Shown one piece after another: positions 21,071 to 30,880 of a stretch of DNA of 64,000 nucleotides. The DNA is from Betaproteobacteria bacterium (lineage in GTDB: Bacteria > Pseudomonadota > Gammaproteobacteria > Burkholderiales > JAHFQX01). Below the pieces are notes generated by a model, which worked only from the letters and a program-made list of their open reading frames with translations, did no database searches and was not told the origin of the DNA. Location of the stretch: positions 1-64,000 of the forward strand of contig JAHFQX010000004.1 in assembly GCA_023259135.1 (NCBI GenBank). The letters run 5' to 3'. Position numbers and translations under genes: made by a program. Numbering within the stretch: position 1 is the first letter of the stretch; the number at the start of each line of letters is the position of its first letter.

Positions 21071-22309
21071 TCAATAGGAGCGGGGCAGCCCCATCACCTT
21101 CTCGCCGATGTAGTTGAGCACCAGTTCCCGGTTGAGAGGGGCGGTGCGCAGCAGCCGCACCACGGGATAGATGTCGAAAATGCCGTATTCCTTGGTGAAG
21201 CCGTTGCCGCCGAAACATTGCAGGGACGCGTCCACCGCGTGAATCGCCGCCTCCGCCCCGGCGTACTTGGCCATGTTGGAAAATTCCCCGGCCGGCAGGC
21301 CGCGGTCGAAAGTGGACGCAGCCTTGTAGGTCATCAACCCGGCTTGCTCGATTTCGGTTTTGGCCACCGCCAGAGGATGCTGGAGCCCTTGGTAGGCGCC
21401 GATGGGGGTATTGCTGAACACGCGGCGCTGGTTGGCGTATTCCACGGCCCTGCCTAACGCGTAGCGACCCAGGCCGACGCACATGGCGGAAAGAATGATG
21501 CGTTCCGGGTTGAGGGTGTCGAACAGGATTTCGAAGCCGCGGCCCACTCCCCCCAGGGCATCCGCTTCGGTCACCGGGACGTTGTCGAAAAACAACTGCC
21601 ACTGGGATTCCGGCATGGGGAGGCTCATGGGAATGAGGTGTTTCTCCACCCCTTTGTCGCGCATATCGACGATGAACAGGGTAAAGCCATCGGTCTTGCG
21701 CTGCACCAGGGTGTGGGGCGTGGTGCGGGCCACGACCAGGGCGTAGTCGGCGGTATTGGCGTCGGTAATGAAGGTTTTTTGGCCGCTCAAGGAAAATGCG
21801 CCCGGGCCCTGGGGCTTGCCCAGGGTGGTGATCTCGATGGTGTTGGAGCCGGCATTGGGCTCGGTGATGGCAAAGCAGAATTTCGTCTTGCCGGCGCAGG
21901 CCGACGGCAGGTATTTTTTCTTCTGCTCCTCGGTGCCGTGCTTGGCGATGAGTCCCAGCGACATGGTGGAATTCACCACCAAGCTCAGCAGCGGAATGCC
22001 GTTGTTGGCCAGGCCCTCCATGAACAGAGCCATCTCCAGCATGCCTTGGCCGGCGCCGCCGTAAGCCTCGGGGACCATCATTCCCAGGAAACCGTCGTCG
22101 GCCACCTGCCGGAATAACTCCTTGGGAGTTTCGTGCCGTTCGGCGTAATCCATCCAATACTTGCGGTCGTACTTGTTGGCGACGTTGTCGCCGTATTGGT
22201 AAATCATGCGCTGTTCTTGGCTAAGCTCGAAATCCACGATGGGCTCTCCTGCTGGTTGAACGATGGGCGGCGGAACGGGCTGGCGTCCCCGTTTCCGGAC
22301 TTCGATCAT
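21071..22309 (-). CDS. Acyl-CoA dehydrogenase family protein
   Basis: FAITEPNAGSNTIEITT, YTKAAS-like helix region, QCFGGNGFTKEYGIFDIYPVVRLLRTAPLNRELVLNYI. Confidence 0.9.
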   Translation of the reverse strand: MIEVRKRGRQPVPPPIVQPAGEPIVDFELSQEQRMIYQYGDNVANKYDRKYWMDYAERHETPKELFRQVADDGFLGMMVPEAYGGAGQGMLEMALFMEGLANNGIPLLSLVVNSTMSLGLIAKHGTEEQKKKYLPSACAGKTKFCFAITEPNAGSNTIEITTLGKPQGPGAFSLSGQKTFITDANTADYALVVARTTPHTLVQRKTDGFTLFIVDMRDKGVEKHLIPMSLPMPESQWQLFFDNVPVTEADALGGVGRGFEILFDTLNPERIILSAMCVGLGRYALGRAVEYANQRRVFSNTPIGAYQGLQHPLAVAKTEIEQAGLMTYKAASTFDRGLPAGEFSNMAKYAGAEAAIHAVDASLQCFGGNGFTKEYGIFDIYPVVRLLRTAPLNRELVLNYIGEKVMGLPRSY

Positions 22310-22388
22310 ACCATCATGGCGGGCCCAGGCACGCCGCCTTTCCCGTTATGATATCGTTGTGCAAGACGGTCGCGGTTTCGGAACGGGC

Positions 22389-23684
22389 ATGGATAAAGTC
22401 GGTAAATACAAAATACTCAAGGAGCTCGGCAGGGGGGCCACCAGCGTGGTCTACCTTGCCTTGGACGCCTTCGGCCAGCGGGAAGTGGCGCTGAAGGTGC
22501 TGTTTCCCGACGCCCTGGACAACCCCGATTACGGCAAGCGCTACAAGAAACTGTTCGTTACCGAAGCCTCCTTGGCCGGCAAGTTGTCCCATCCCCATAT
22601 CGTGGCCATCTACGATGCCGGGGAGAGCGAGGGGGTCAGCTACATCGTCATGGAGTATGTGCCCGGGGAAACCCTGGAGGCCTATTGCCGCGCCGAGCGC
22701 CTGCTGCCGATCCATCAGGTGCTAGAGATCGCCTTCAAGTGCTGCAAAGCCTTGGATTATGCCCATAGGATGGGGGTCATCCATCGCGACATCAAACCCG
22801 CCAACATCCTGATGAACCGCCAGGGCGACATCAAGATTTCCGATTTCGGCGCGGCCCTCACGGCCAGCGCCGAAAGTACCCAAGTGAGCGGCATCGGCTC
22901 CCCGGCCTATATGTCGCCGGAGCAGATTCAGGAACGCTCCCTGACCCACCAGACGGACATCTACTCGCTGGGGGTGGTGGTGTACCAGTTGCTGACCGGC
23001 ACCTTGCCGTTCAAGGCCACCAATAATTACAGCATGATCTACCAGATCCTCAACGTGGATCCACAGCCCTCCAGCGTGTTTCGGCCCGAAATCCCTGCCG
23101 CCGTGGATGTGATCGTCAAGCAGGCTCTGCAAAAAGATTCGGCGGCCCGCTACCGGACCTGGGATGAGTTTGCCCAGGCGCTCTCCAGCGTATTTCAGAA
23201 TTTGGCGGCGCCGGCCGAAGTCGTTCCGGATGCGGAAAAATTCAATGTCTTGCGCGGCTTGTCGTTCTTTCGCCAGTTCGGCGATGTGGAACTATGGGAG
23301 GTGCTGCGGATCGCGATCTGGAATAAATATTCCTCGGCCGCTCCCATCGTCCGGGAGGGCGAGGTTGGGCGAGTGTTCTATGTGCTGGCGGCCGGCGACG
23401 TGAAAGTCACCAAGGAAGGCAAGTTGCTCAATATCCTGAAACCCGGCGAGTGCTTCGGAGAAATGGCCTATCTGGGAAAACGCAAATTTCAGCGCACCGC
23501 CAGCGTGGCCACCGCCGGGCCGGCGACGGTCATCGAGATCGACCCTGAAGCCCTGGCGGCGGCCTCGGAAGGCTGCCGGCATCGCTTTACCGAAGCGTTT
23601 CTGGAAATTCTGGTGGACCGGCTGGCCATGGCCAACACGCGGCTTTCCCAACTGCTGCTGGACCGCAATATCAGCTTTTTTTGA
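22389..23684 (+). CDS. Ser/Thr protein kinase with C-terminal cyclic-nucleotide-binding domain
   Basis: Kinase: ELGRGATSVVYLAL, VALKVL, VIHRDIKPANIL, SDFGAA, YMSPEQ. C-terminal CAP/cNMP fold: VREGEVGRVFYVLAAGDVKV...LKPGECFGEMAYLGKRKFQRTASV. Confidence 0.92.
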   Translation: MDKVGKYKILKELGRGATSVVYLALDAFGQREVALKVLFPDALDNPDYGKRYKKLFVTEASLAGKLSHPHIVAIYDAGESEGVSYIVMEYVPGETLEAYCRAERLLPIHQVLEIAFKCCKALDYAHRMGVIHRDIKPANILMNRQGDIKISDFGAALTASAESTQVSGIGSPAYMSPEQIQERSLTHQTDIYSLGVVVYQLLTGTLPFKATNNYSMIYQILNVDPQPSSVFRPEIPAAVDVIVKQALQKDSAARYRTWDEFAQALSSVFQNLAAPAEVVPDAEKFNVLRGLSFFRQFGDVELWEVLRIAIWNKYSSAAPIVREGEVGRVFYVLAAGDVKVTKEGKLLNILKPGECFGEMAYLGKRKFQRTASVATAGPATVIEIDPEALAAASEGCRHRFTEAFLEILVDRLAMANTRLSQLLLDRNISFF

Positions 23685-24855
23685 TCTCCCGCAAGCGCAG
23701 CAGCAGGATCGCGCAACCGGCCACCGGCAGCGCTATTAGGGCAAATCCGGCGCCGTAGCTGCCGGTGGCGGTGACGATTCCGCCGAACAGCAGCGGATTC
23801 ACCACCATGCCCAAGTAGGTGAAGAACAAGGTTCCCCCGGTGGCGGCGCTGACTTCCTGCCGGGGCACCAGCCGCGCCACTTCGGCCAGGTACACGCCGT
23901 TCCAGCCGATGGCGGTGGCGCCGAACAACGCCGCCACCCCCGCGATCAAAGCGGTGGGCCATTGGGACGTCATCGCTGCCGTGAGCAGCGCCGATGCCGC
24001 CATTCCCAGTCCTAGCAAGCCCAGCAGCAGCCGAGAGCGAATCCAGCGCTCCGCCGCCACGCCCCATACCAGGCGGGAAATAATTCCGCCCAGTTGCGCC
24101 AGGGTCAGCATGCCTCCGGCAGCGGCCAGGCTCATGCCGAAATCCGCGGTGAGATAGCTGACGATATAAGTCACGAAGCAATGCTGCATTCCGGCGAAGA
24201 AAAACGATCCCACCGCCATGCCGGCCAGCAGCCGGCTGGACGCCACGATCCGCAGCCCATCCCAGATTCGGCCCGGCGGGCCCGGCTGCTTGGAACCTTG
24301 ATCCAAGCGGGCTCTCAGAGGCTGGATGGCGGCCGCCAGCACCGTGCAATACGCCGAGACCGCCAGCAACGCGCCACGCCAGCCGAAGCCCGCCACCAGC
24401 AGAGGGACGAAGATTCCCGCCAGGGCCACGCCGATGGGCACTCCGGTTTGCCGCACCGAGAAGGTAAAAGACATGAGCTGGGCCGGAGCCGTCCGGATCA
24501 GCACATGGGCGCTGGCGGGGGTGGTCGGCCCTAGGCCGGCGCCCACCACCACCGCGGATAACGCCAGTGCGGCGAAATTTCCCGCGGTGCCGATGGCCAG
24601 CCCGGCAGCGCATAAGCCGAGGCAGATTTGGCTCATCCGGATGGGGCCGAAGCGCTCCACCAGCCGTCCCCCCGGCAGGGTGGTCATGGTGGCGGTGGCG
24701 TAGGCCAGGGCGGCGTAGTAACCCACCAGGATGGCTGGCCCCCCCAATTCCTCGCCGATCTTCGGAGCCAGCACCGGCACGGTGGCCATGGCCATGGTGA
24801 CCAGGGCCTGGATGCCGGTGGTGACCAGCAGATAGAAGATATGGGCCGGCATCAA
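23671..24855 (-). CDS. Major facilitator superfamily transporter
   Basis: About 12 hydrophobic segments, GYYAALAYATATMTTLPGGRLVERFGPIRMSQ loop motif. Confidence 0.85.
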   Translation of the reverse strand: MMPAHIFYLLVTTGIQALVTMAMATVPVLAPKIGEELGGPAILVGYYAALAYATATMTTLPGGRLVERFGPIRMSQICLGLCAAGLAIGTAGNFAALALSAVVVGAGLGPTTPASAHVLIRTAPAQLMSFTFSVRQTGVPIGVALAGIFVPLLVAGFGWRGALLAVSAYCTVLAAAIQPLRARLDQGSKQPGPPGRIWDGLRIVASSRLLAGMAVGSFFFAGMQHCFVTYIVSYLTADFGMSLAAAGGMLTLAQLGGIISRLVWGVAAERWIRSRLLLGLLGLGMAASALLTAAMTSQWPTALIAGVAALFGATAIGWNGVYLAEVARLVPRQEVSAATGGTLFFTYLGMVVNPLLFGGIVTATGSYGAGFALIALPVAGCAILLLRLREIKKS

Positions 24856-24861
24856 CTGAAA

Positions 24862-25560
24862 CTAGCGCCGCACGGTATCGGCGCTTTGTCCGAACAGGAC
24901 GCTGCTGGATTCCGGGGTGACGGTGGGCCCGGCGGCAATGGCCTTGCCCTTGGCGTAGGCGCGCTGGGTGGCCGGCCGGGCTTGGATGGTTGAGAACCAG
25001 CATTGGAGGTGAGGAAAATCCTCGAGTTTTTGCCCCTGGCGCTGGTGGGGCACGATCCACGGATAGCAGGCCATGTCGGCGATGGAGTAGCTTCCGGCGA
25101 TGAACTCCCGGTCCGCCAGCCGCTTGTCCAGCACGGCATAGAGCCGGGAGGTTTCCTTGACGTAGCGCTCGATGGCGTAGGGAATTTTTTCCGGGGCGTA
25201 CTGGCTGAAGTGATGGTTCTGCCCGGCCATGGGCCCCAGCCCCCCCATCTGCCAGAACAACCATTGCAGCGCGTCGTGGCGGCCGCGCAACTCGGCGGGC
25301 AGGAATTGCCCGGTCTTTTCCGCCAGATACAGCAATATCGCGCCGGATTCGAACACCGACAGCGGCGCCCCGCCATCCGCCGGAGCGCGGTCGACGATGG
25401 CGGGAATGCGGTTGTTGGGAGCGATGGCGAGAAACTCCGGACGGAATTGCTCTCCCTGGGAGATGTTCACCGGAATCAGGGCATAAGGCAGTCCCGCTTC
25501 CTCCAGAAACAGGGCTACTTTGTGGCCGTTGGGGGTGGGCCAGTAGTAAAGCTCGATCAT
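24862..25560 (-). CDS. Glutathione S-transferase family protein (YghU/YfcG-like)
   Basis: MIELYYWPTPNGHKVALFLEEAGLPYALIPVNISQGEQFRPEFLAIAPNNRIPAIVD. Confidence 0.92.
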   Translation of the reverse strand: MIELYYWPTPNGHKVALFLEEAGLPYALIPVNISQGEQFRPEFLAIAPNNRIPAIVDRAPADGGAPLSVFESGAILLYLAEKTGQFLPAELRGRHDALQWLFWQMGGLGPMAGQNHHFSQYAPEKIPYAIERYVKETSRLYAVLDKRLADREFIAGSYSIADMACYPWIVPHQRQGQKLEDFPHLQCWFSTIQARPATQRAYAKGKAIAAGPTVTPESSSVLFGQSADTVRR

Positions 25561-25578
25561 GCATCCCTCCGTAAAATT

Positions 25579-26265
25579 TTATGTAGTCAGGCTAAAGGGC
25601 GTGAAATGGGTTTTCCGGTCGTAGTAATCCTCGTGCTCGGCCCGCTTGAGCCAGCCGACGAGCCGATAGGTGAGCGGTGTCGCCGCCGCTTCCCAGCCGA
25701 CTTTCAGAAAATAGTTGGTGACGGTGACCGAGACCAGCAAGTCCATTCCCCATACGCCGTAAAACGCCAGCGGATAGAAGATCAGGGAATCCACCGCTTC
25801 CCCGCAAATCGTCGAGCCGATGGTGCGCATCCAGAGAAACCGCCCCTCGGTGCGGACCTTGAGCTTGGCCAGCACGTAGGAATTGACGAACTCCCCCGCC
25901 AGGAAAGCGATCAGGGACGCCGCGACGATCCGCGGCGTCTGGCCGAACACGGTTGCGTAGGCGGGCTGATGGGGCCAGCCCGCCGCCGGGGGCAGGGCCA
26001 CCACCACCGTAGCCATGAAGGAGGCGAAAGCCAGGGCCGCGAAGCCGCTCCACACCACCCTGCGGGCCCGGGCATAGCCGTAGACTTCGGTAAGAATGTC
26101 GCCGAACAGGTAAGAAATGGGAAAGAACAAGACCCCGGCGCCGAAAGTGAATCCGGCCATGCCCACCACCTTGCCCGGCCCGATGAGATTGGCGCACAGA
26201 ATCACCATGACGAAGGCCGCCATGACGAAATCGTAATACCGGTAGCTCTGGCGGTGGCGCGGCAC
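25579..26265 (-). CDS. Queuosine precursor transporter (YhhQ/VUT family); GTG start at 26265 inferred
   Basis: MAGFTFGAGVLFFPISYLFGDILTEVYGYARARRVVWSGF; LKVRTEGRFLWMRTIGSTICGEAVDSLIFYPLAF. Confidence 0.9.
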   Translation of the reverse strand: MPRHRQSYRYYDFVMAAFVMVILCANLIGPGKVVGMAGFTFGAGVLFFPISYLFGDILTEVYGYARARRVVWSGFAALAFASFMATVVVALPPAAGWPHQPAYATVFGQTPRIVAASLIAFLAGEFVNSYVLAKLKVRTEGRFLWMRTIGSTICGEAVDSLIFYPLAFYGVWGMDLLVSVTVTNYFLKVGWEAAATPLTYRLVGWLKRAEHEDYYDRKTHFTPFSLTT

Positions 26266-26305
26266 GGTTCTAGCGGCCCGGTTTATAGCGTTGCGAAACC
26301 AGCCT

Positions 26306-27076
26306 TCAGTCTTCCCGGTCCGGCATCTGCCACTCCCGGCGCAGCCGCATCGCATAGCTGAAGCGGTCAGCCGGGTGGATGCTCATCGACACCTCCAGCA
26401 TTTTGTCGTCTTCTCCCAGGTAGTGCCGGGTGATGCGCAGGCCCGGAGCGCCGGGCTCGGTTTGCAGCATGGCGGCGAGGGATTCGGGGATCGTCACGGC
26501 GCTGATGTCCTGTTTCACTTCCGCGATGTGCTCGCCGTATTGCTGCTCCACCAGGGCGTAGACCGGCAGTTGGGCGCCGATGAGCTTGCGGATGCCCTTA
26601 TAGGCCTTGCTGACATAGAGCTCGGTATAAGAAATCGGCACGCTTTCTCCCACCACGTAGCGCAGGGCTTCGGCCTTGAGCCAGCGTTGCCCCGGCTTGC
26701 ACCAGAGGAGTTGCGCCAGATCCTCGTCGGCGGTCAGCTCCCGGGTTTTTTGCACCTCCAGCCGGGTGTTCTTGGCATATTGAAACATATCGGCGATGGA
26801 GCCGATGCTTTGCACGTACCGGGTCGTTGCCGCCTTGGCCTTGACCCGGGTGCCGATGCCCTGGTGGCGCGTCACCAACCCCATTTCCCGCAGCCGCCGC
26901 ACCGCTTCCCGCACCGTATGGCGGCTGACCCCGAACTGTTCGCACAGCTCCAGTTCGGTGGGCAGCAGGCTGCCCACTGGATAGCGCCCGGTGTCGATAT
27001 CCTGGATCAAGTCCTGGGCCAGCAGCAGATAGCGGGGCTGACCCCGGCCCAACCGGGAACGGTCGTTTTTTTTCAT
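26306..27076 (-). CDS. GntR-family regulator with UTRA domain
   Basis: YLLLAQDLIQDIDTGRYPVGSLLPTELELCEQFGVSRHTVREAVRRLREMGLVTRHQGIGTRV. Confidence 0.93.
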   Translation of the reverse strand: MKKNDRSRLGRGQPRYLLLAQDLIQDIDTGRYPVGSLLPTELELCEQFGVSRHTVREAVRRLREMGLVTRHQGIGTRVKAKAATTRYVQSIGSIADMFQYAKNTRLEVQKTRELTADEDLAQLLWCKPGQRWLKAEALRYVVGESVPISYTELYVSKAYKGIRKLIGAQLPVYALVEQQYGEHIAEVKQDISAVTIPESLAAMLQTEPGAPGLRITRHYLGEDDKMLEVSMSIHPADRFSYAMRLRREWQMPDRED

Positions 27077-28263
27077 ATCACCCCCTGATGCTTGAGCGCG
27101 AGAATGCGGGGATCATCGTAGCCTAAACTCTTGAGCAGCGCCTCGGTATCGGCTCCCATGGCGGGGGCGGCGCGACTCGGCAGCGGGACTCCGGGGCAGC
27201 GCACGGGGTTGCCGACCAGCCGCACCGGAGCGCCGTCGGGGCGGTGGAACGGGATAACTCGCCCTGCCTCCGCCACAAACGGATTATCCAGGGCCTGGGC
27301 CACGTCGTAAACGGGGGCCGCGGGCACTTGGCCGGTAAAATGCCCTAGCCACTCGTCGGTGGACCGCTGCTGCAACACCGCATCCAGCATTTCGGTGAGA
27401 CGCTCTCGATGCGCGAGCCGCGCCTTGAAATCGCGGAAATCCGGATCCTCGGCCCATTCGGGATGGCCCATGCGTTCCGCCAGCACCGGCCAGAATTTTT
27501 CCTTGTTGCACATGATGAAAATCCAGCCGTCCCGAGTGCGGAACAATTGGCTGGGGGTCAGGGAAGGATGGGCGCCCCGGGGCTCCCGGCCCTGCATGAC
27601 CCCGCCGTTGAGATACCAGGTGGCCAGGTAGCTCAGGTTGTGCAGCGCGACGTCGAACAGGCTGACGTCCAAGTCCCTTCCCATGCCGCTGGCCCGGGCG
27701 CCGACGATGCCGGACACCAGGGCGTAGGCGGCGGTGAGCCCGGTCATGAAATCTACGATGGAGATGCCGTAGCGGGTGGGGGGGCCGTCGGGCTCCCCGG
27801 TCAAGGACAGATGGCCGGCTTCCGCTTGCATCAGGTAATCGTAGCCCGGCCACGCCGCCCGGGAGTTGTCCCGGCCGTAGGCCGACAGATGCACGCAGAC
27901 CAGGGCGGGATGGAGGTGCTTGAGGCGCTCGTAGGTGAGTCCCAGCTTCTCCGGCAAATCGCCCCGCAGATTGTCCAGCACGGCATCGGCGGTGCGCGCC
28001 AGGTCGTGGAATATCCGCAATCCTTCGGGATGCTTGAGATCCAGGGTCAGGCTTTTCTTATTGCGGTTGAAGGTTTGAAAGAAGTGGCTGTCGCCGGGAG
28101 AAAAGAAATGCGGTCCCACATGGCGGCCCACGTCGCCGCCGTCCCGCGGATTTTCGATCTTGATGATCTCGGCGCCCAAGTCGGCCAGATGCAGGGTGCC
28201 GAAGGGCCCGGCGCCGTACTGCTCCACCGCCAGCACCCGCACCCCGGACAGCGGCAGGCTCAT
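27073..28263 (-). CDS. CaiB/BaiF-type CoA transferase
   Basis: LPLSGVRVLAVEQYGAGPFGTLHLADLGAEIIKIENPRDGGDVGRHVGP; NRNKKSLTLDLKHPEG. Confidence 0.93.
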   Translation of the reverse strand: MSLPLSGVRVLAVEQYGAGPFGTLHLADLGAEIIKIENPRDGGDVGRHVGPHFFSPGDSHFFQTFNRNKKSLTLDLKHPEGLRIFHDLARTADAVLDNLRGDLPEKLGLTYERLKHLHPALVCVHLSAYGRDNSRAAWPGYDYLMQAEAGHLSLTGEPDGPPTRYGISIVDFMTGLTAAYALVSGIVGARASGMGRDLDVSLFDVALHNLSYLATWYLNGGVMQGREPRGAHPSLTPSQLFRTRDGWIFIMCNKEKFWPVLAERMGHPEWAEDPDFRDFKARLAHRERLTEMLDAVLQQRSTDEWLGHFTGQVPAAPVYDVAQALDNPFVAEAGRVIPFHRPDGAPVRLVGNPVRCPGVPLPSRAAPAMGADTEALLKSLGYDDPRILALKHQGVI

Positions 28264-29402
28264 GCCGGAAACCTCGCCAGCAGTTGCCGGGCGATGATGA
28301 TGCGCTGCATCTCGTTGGTGCCTTCGCCGATGACCATCAGGGGGGCGTCCCGATAATAGCGCTCGATGTCGAGCTCCTTGGAATAGCCGTAGGCGCCATG
28401 GATGCGCATGGCCTCGGTGGCGTTGGCCAGCGCCGCCTCGCTGGCGAACAGCTTGGCCATGCCGGCCTCCAGATCGCAGCGCTCGCCGCTGTCGTAGGCC
28501 CGCGCCGCGGCCTCCACCAGCAGCCGGGACGCCTCCACCCGGGTGGCCATGTCGGCGAGTTTCAATTGAATCGCCTGGTGCTGGGCGATGGGCTGGCCGA
28601 AGGTCTTGCGCAGTTGAGCGTAGCGCAGGGCATCTTGCAACGCCGCCCGGGCCACGCCCACGCCCCGGGCGGCGACGTTGATGCGTCCCAGGGCCAAGCC
28701 GGAAAGAATCTGCTGCAAGCCCTTGCCTTCCACGCCGCCGATCAGCCGATCCCGGGGCACCCGGTAATTCTCCAGGGCAAATTCGGCGGTATCCACCCCC
28801 CGATAGCCCAGCTTTTCCAGCTTGCGAGGCGCCGCGAAGCCGGGGCCCTTCTCGGCGATCAACAGGCTCATGCCCTTGTGGGCAGGCCGGGCATTGGGGT
28901 CGGTCTTTACCAGCAGGGCCACGCAGTTGCCGTAGTAGGCATTGGTGATCCAAGTCTTGGCGCCGTTCACCACGTAGCCGTCCCCGTCCGGCCGCGCCGT
29001 GGTGCGGATGGCTTGCAGATCGGTGCCGCAATCGGGCTCGGTGAGGGCGATGCCGCCCCGCAGTTCGCCGCTGGCGAAGCGGGGCAGGAAGCGTTGCTTT
29101 TGTTCCTCGGTGCCGTCCCGCTGCACGGTGGCGGCCATGATGAGGTGGGAATTGACGATGCCCGACAAGGACATCCACACCGCGGAAATCCGCTCGATGA
29201 CCTTGGTGTAGGTCGAAGCCGACAGCCCCAGCCCGCCGTACTCCTCGGCGATGATGGCGCCGAACAGCCCCATGGCCTTCATCTTCTCGACGATCTCGGC
29301 GGGGTAGACGTCCTGTTGCTCCATGGCTCGCGCCACCGGCCGCACCTCTTTTTCCATGAAGCGTTCCACGGCTTCCAGGATCAGGCTGTCTTTTTCTTCC
29401 AT
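28260..29402 (-). CDS. Acyl-CoA dehydrogenase
   Basis: MEEKDSLILEAVERFMEKEVRPVA; IALTEPDCGTDLQAIRTTA; RIHGAYGYSKELDIERYYRDAPLMVIGEGTNEMQRIIIARQLL. Confidence 0.94.
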   Translation of the reverse strand: MEEKDSLILEAVERFMEKEVRPVARAMEQQDVYPAEIVEKMKAMGLFGAIIAEEYGGLGLSASTYTKVIERISAVWMSLSGIVNSHLIMAATVQRDGTEEQKQRFLPRFASGELRGGIALTEPDCGTDLQAIRTTARPDGDGYVVNGAKTWITNAYYGNCVALLVKTDPNARPAHKGMSLLIAEKGPGFAAPRKLEKLGYRGVDTAEFALENYRVPRDRLIGGVEGKGLQQILSGLALGRINVAARGVGVARAALQDALRYAQLRKTFGQPIAQHQAIQLKLADMATRVEASRLLVEAAARAYDSGERCDLEAGMAKLFASEAALANATEAMRIHGAYGYSKELDIERYYRDAPLMVIGEGTNEMQRIIIARQLLARFPA

Positions 29403-29472
29403 GGGCGCACTCAACTCCAACGATGATCGGCAAAGCACCACCGGCAGCCCCCGCTGCCGGCGCCGCAAAGAG

Positions 29473-29637
29473 TCAATCGGTGCCGGCGAGAATCTGAGCC
29501 AGGGCCGGCCCGGTGCGGCCGTCCAAATCGAGGATCGCGTCCCGTAGGGCCTGGGCCCGGGATGCGGATACCGTCAGTCGGGCATTGTCCAGGAATCTGG
29601 CTTCGATTTCCGCCTCGCCGATCGGCAGAGCAGGCAT
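29473..29637 (-). CDS. 54-aa small ORF resembling the C-terminal tail of MmgE/PrpD-family proteins
   Basis: MPALPIGEAEIEARFLDNARLTVSASRAQALRDAILDLDGRTGPALAQILAGTD; sits between the thiolase and acyl-CoA dehydrogenase genes. Confidence 0.4.
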   Translation of the reverse strand: MPALPIGEAEIEARFLDNARLTVSASRAQALRDAILDLDGRTGPALAQILAGTD

Positions 29638-29674
29638 GACCGGGCTTCCCTTGCTTGTTTTTTGGGTTTGGGCT

Positions 29675-30877
29675 TCAGGCGCCGTAACGGCCGATAACCG
29701 AGATGCCGCACACGTTCTGGTGGGGAAAGCCGCCGATATTCTGGGTCAGCCCAAAACGCGGGTTCGGCAATTGGCGCGGTCCGGCACGGCCCAGCAATTG
29801 CAGGTAAATCTCGTAGATCATGCGGATGCCCGAGGCGCCGATGGGATGACCGAAGCACTTGAGGCCGCCGTCGATCTGGCAAGGCACGGGGCCGTCGGAA
29901 TTGTAGAAGCCGTCCATGACGTCCTTGACCGCATGGCCCGGCGGGGAAATGTGCAGATCCTCCATGGTCACCAGCTCCGTGATGGAGAAGCAATCGTGGA
30001 CCTCGATCATGGACAGCTCTTCCCGCGGATTCTTGATTCCGGCTTCTTCGTAGGCGCGCTGGGCGGCCAGCCGAGTGGTGGCGAAGTAAGAGCCGTCCCA
30101 GGAGTTGTGGCCGGCTTCGGTGCCGTCGCTCACGGCGATTTGCAGCGCCTTCACCGCCACCAAATCCTTCTTCCCGAGGGAGCGGGCAAGCTCGGGAGTG
30201 GTGACGATGGCGCAGGCCGCCCCGTCACTGACCCCGCAGCAATCGAACAGCCCCAAGGGCTCGGCGATCATCGGCGAGGCCAGGATCTGCTCCACGGAAA
30301 CGGGCTTTTGCAAATGGGCCTTGGGATTCTTGGCGCCGTTGTCGTGGCTCTTGGCGGAGATCTGGGCCATGGCCCGCTTCACGTCCTGAGCGCTCTTGCC
30401 ATATTTGGCCACGTAGGCGCTGGCCAACTGGGCGAAGGCGCCAGGGGCCGACACGTTGGCCCACCACAGCGGCGGCATGGTGCCGATGTCCAGTCCCGGC
30501 AGGCCGCCGTAGCCGGTGTCCTTGAGTTTCTCGGCGCCCAGTGCCAGGGCGAAGTCGCAGGCTCCGGAAGCCACCGCGTAGACCGCTCCGCGGAACGCCT
30601 CCGAGCCGCTGGCGCAGTAGTTTTCCACCCGGGTCACCGGAATGTTGCTGAGCCGCAGCGTCATGGCCAGCGGCAGGGCGGATTTGCCCACGTTGATCTC
30701 GTCCAGGCAACTAGCGAGCCAAGCGGCCTGGATTTCGCCCGGCGGGATGCCGGCATCGGCGATGCATTCCCGGAAGGCTTCCAGCATCAGCTCTTCCTCG
30801 CCCACATCCCAACGCTCCCCGAAGCGGGAGCACCCCATCCCCAGCACGACGACTTTATCCCGGATTCCCGTGGCCAT
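29675..30877 (-). CDS. Thiolase family (SCP2-like) acetyl-CoA acetyltransferase
   Basis: ENYCASGSEAFRGAVYAVASG, EVHDCFSITELVTMEDL, GGLKCFGHPIGASGIRMIYEIYLQLLG. Confidence 0.92.
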   Translation of the reverse strand: MATGIRDKVVVLGMGCSRFGERWDVGEEELMLEAFRECIADAGIPPGEIQAAWLASCLDEINVGKSALPLAMTLRLSNIPVTRVENYCASGSEAFRGAVYAVASGACDFALALGAEKLKDTGYGGLPGLDIGTMPPLWWANVSAPGAFAQLASAYVAKYGKSAQDVKRAMAQISAKSHDNGAKNPKAHLQKPVSVEQILASPMIAEPLGLFDCCGVSDGAACAIVTTPELARSLGKKDLVAVKALQIAVSDGTEAGHNSWDGSYFATTRLAAQRAYEEAGIKNPREELSMIEVHDCFSITELVTMEDLHISPPGHAVKDVMDGFYNSDGPVPCQIDGGLKCFGHPIGASGIRMIYEIYLQLLGRAGPRQLPNPRFGLTQNIGGFPHQNVCGISVIGRYGA

Positions 30878-30880
30878 GGC

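Noticed and set aside
23671-23684. T-rich CAGCTTTTTTT at the convergent ends of the kinase and MFS genes as a terminator
   Set aside because: No convincing stem precedes the T-run and it lies inside both coding ends, which overlap by 14 bp.
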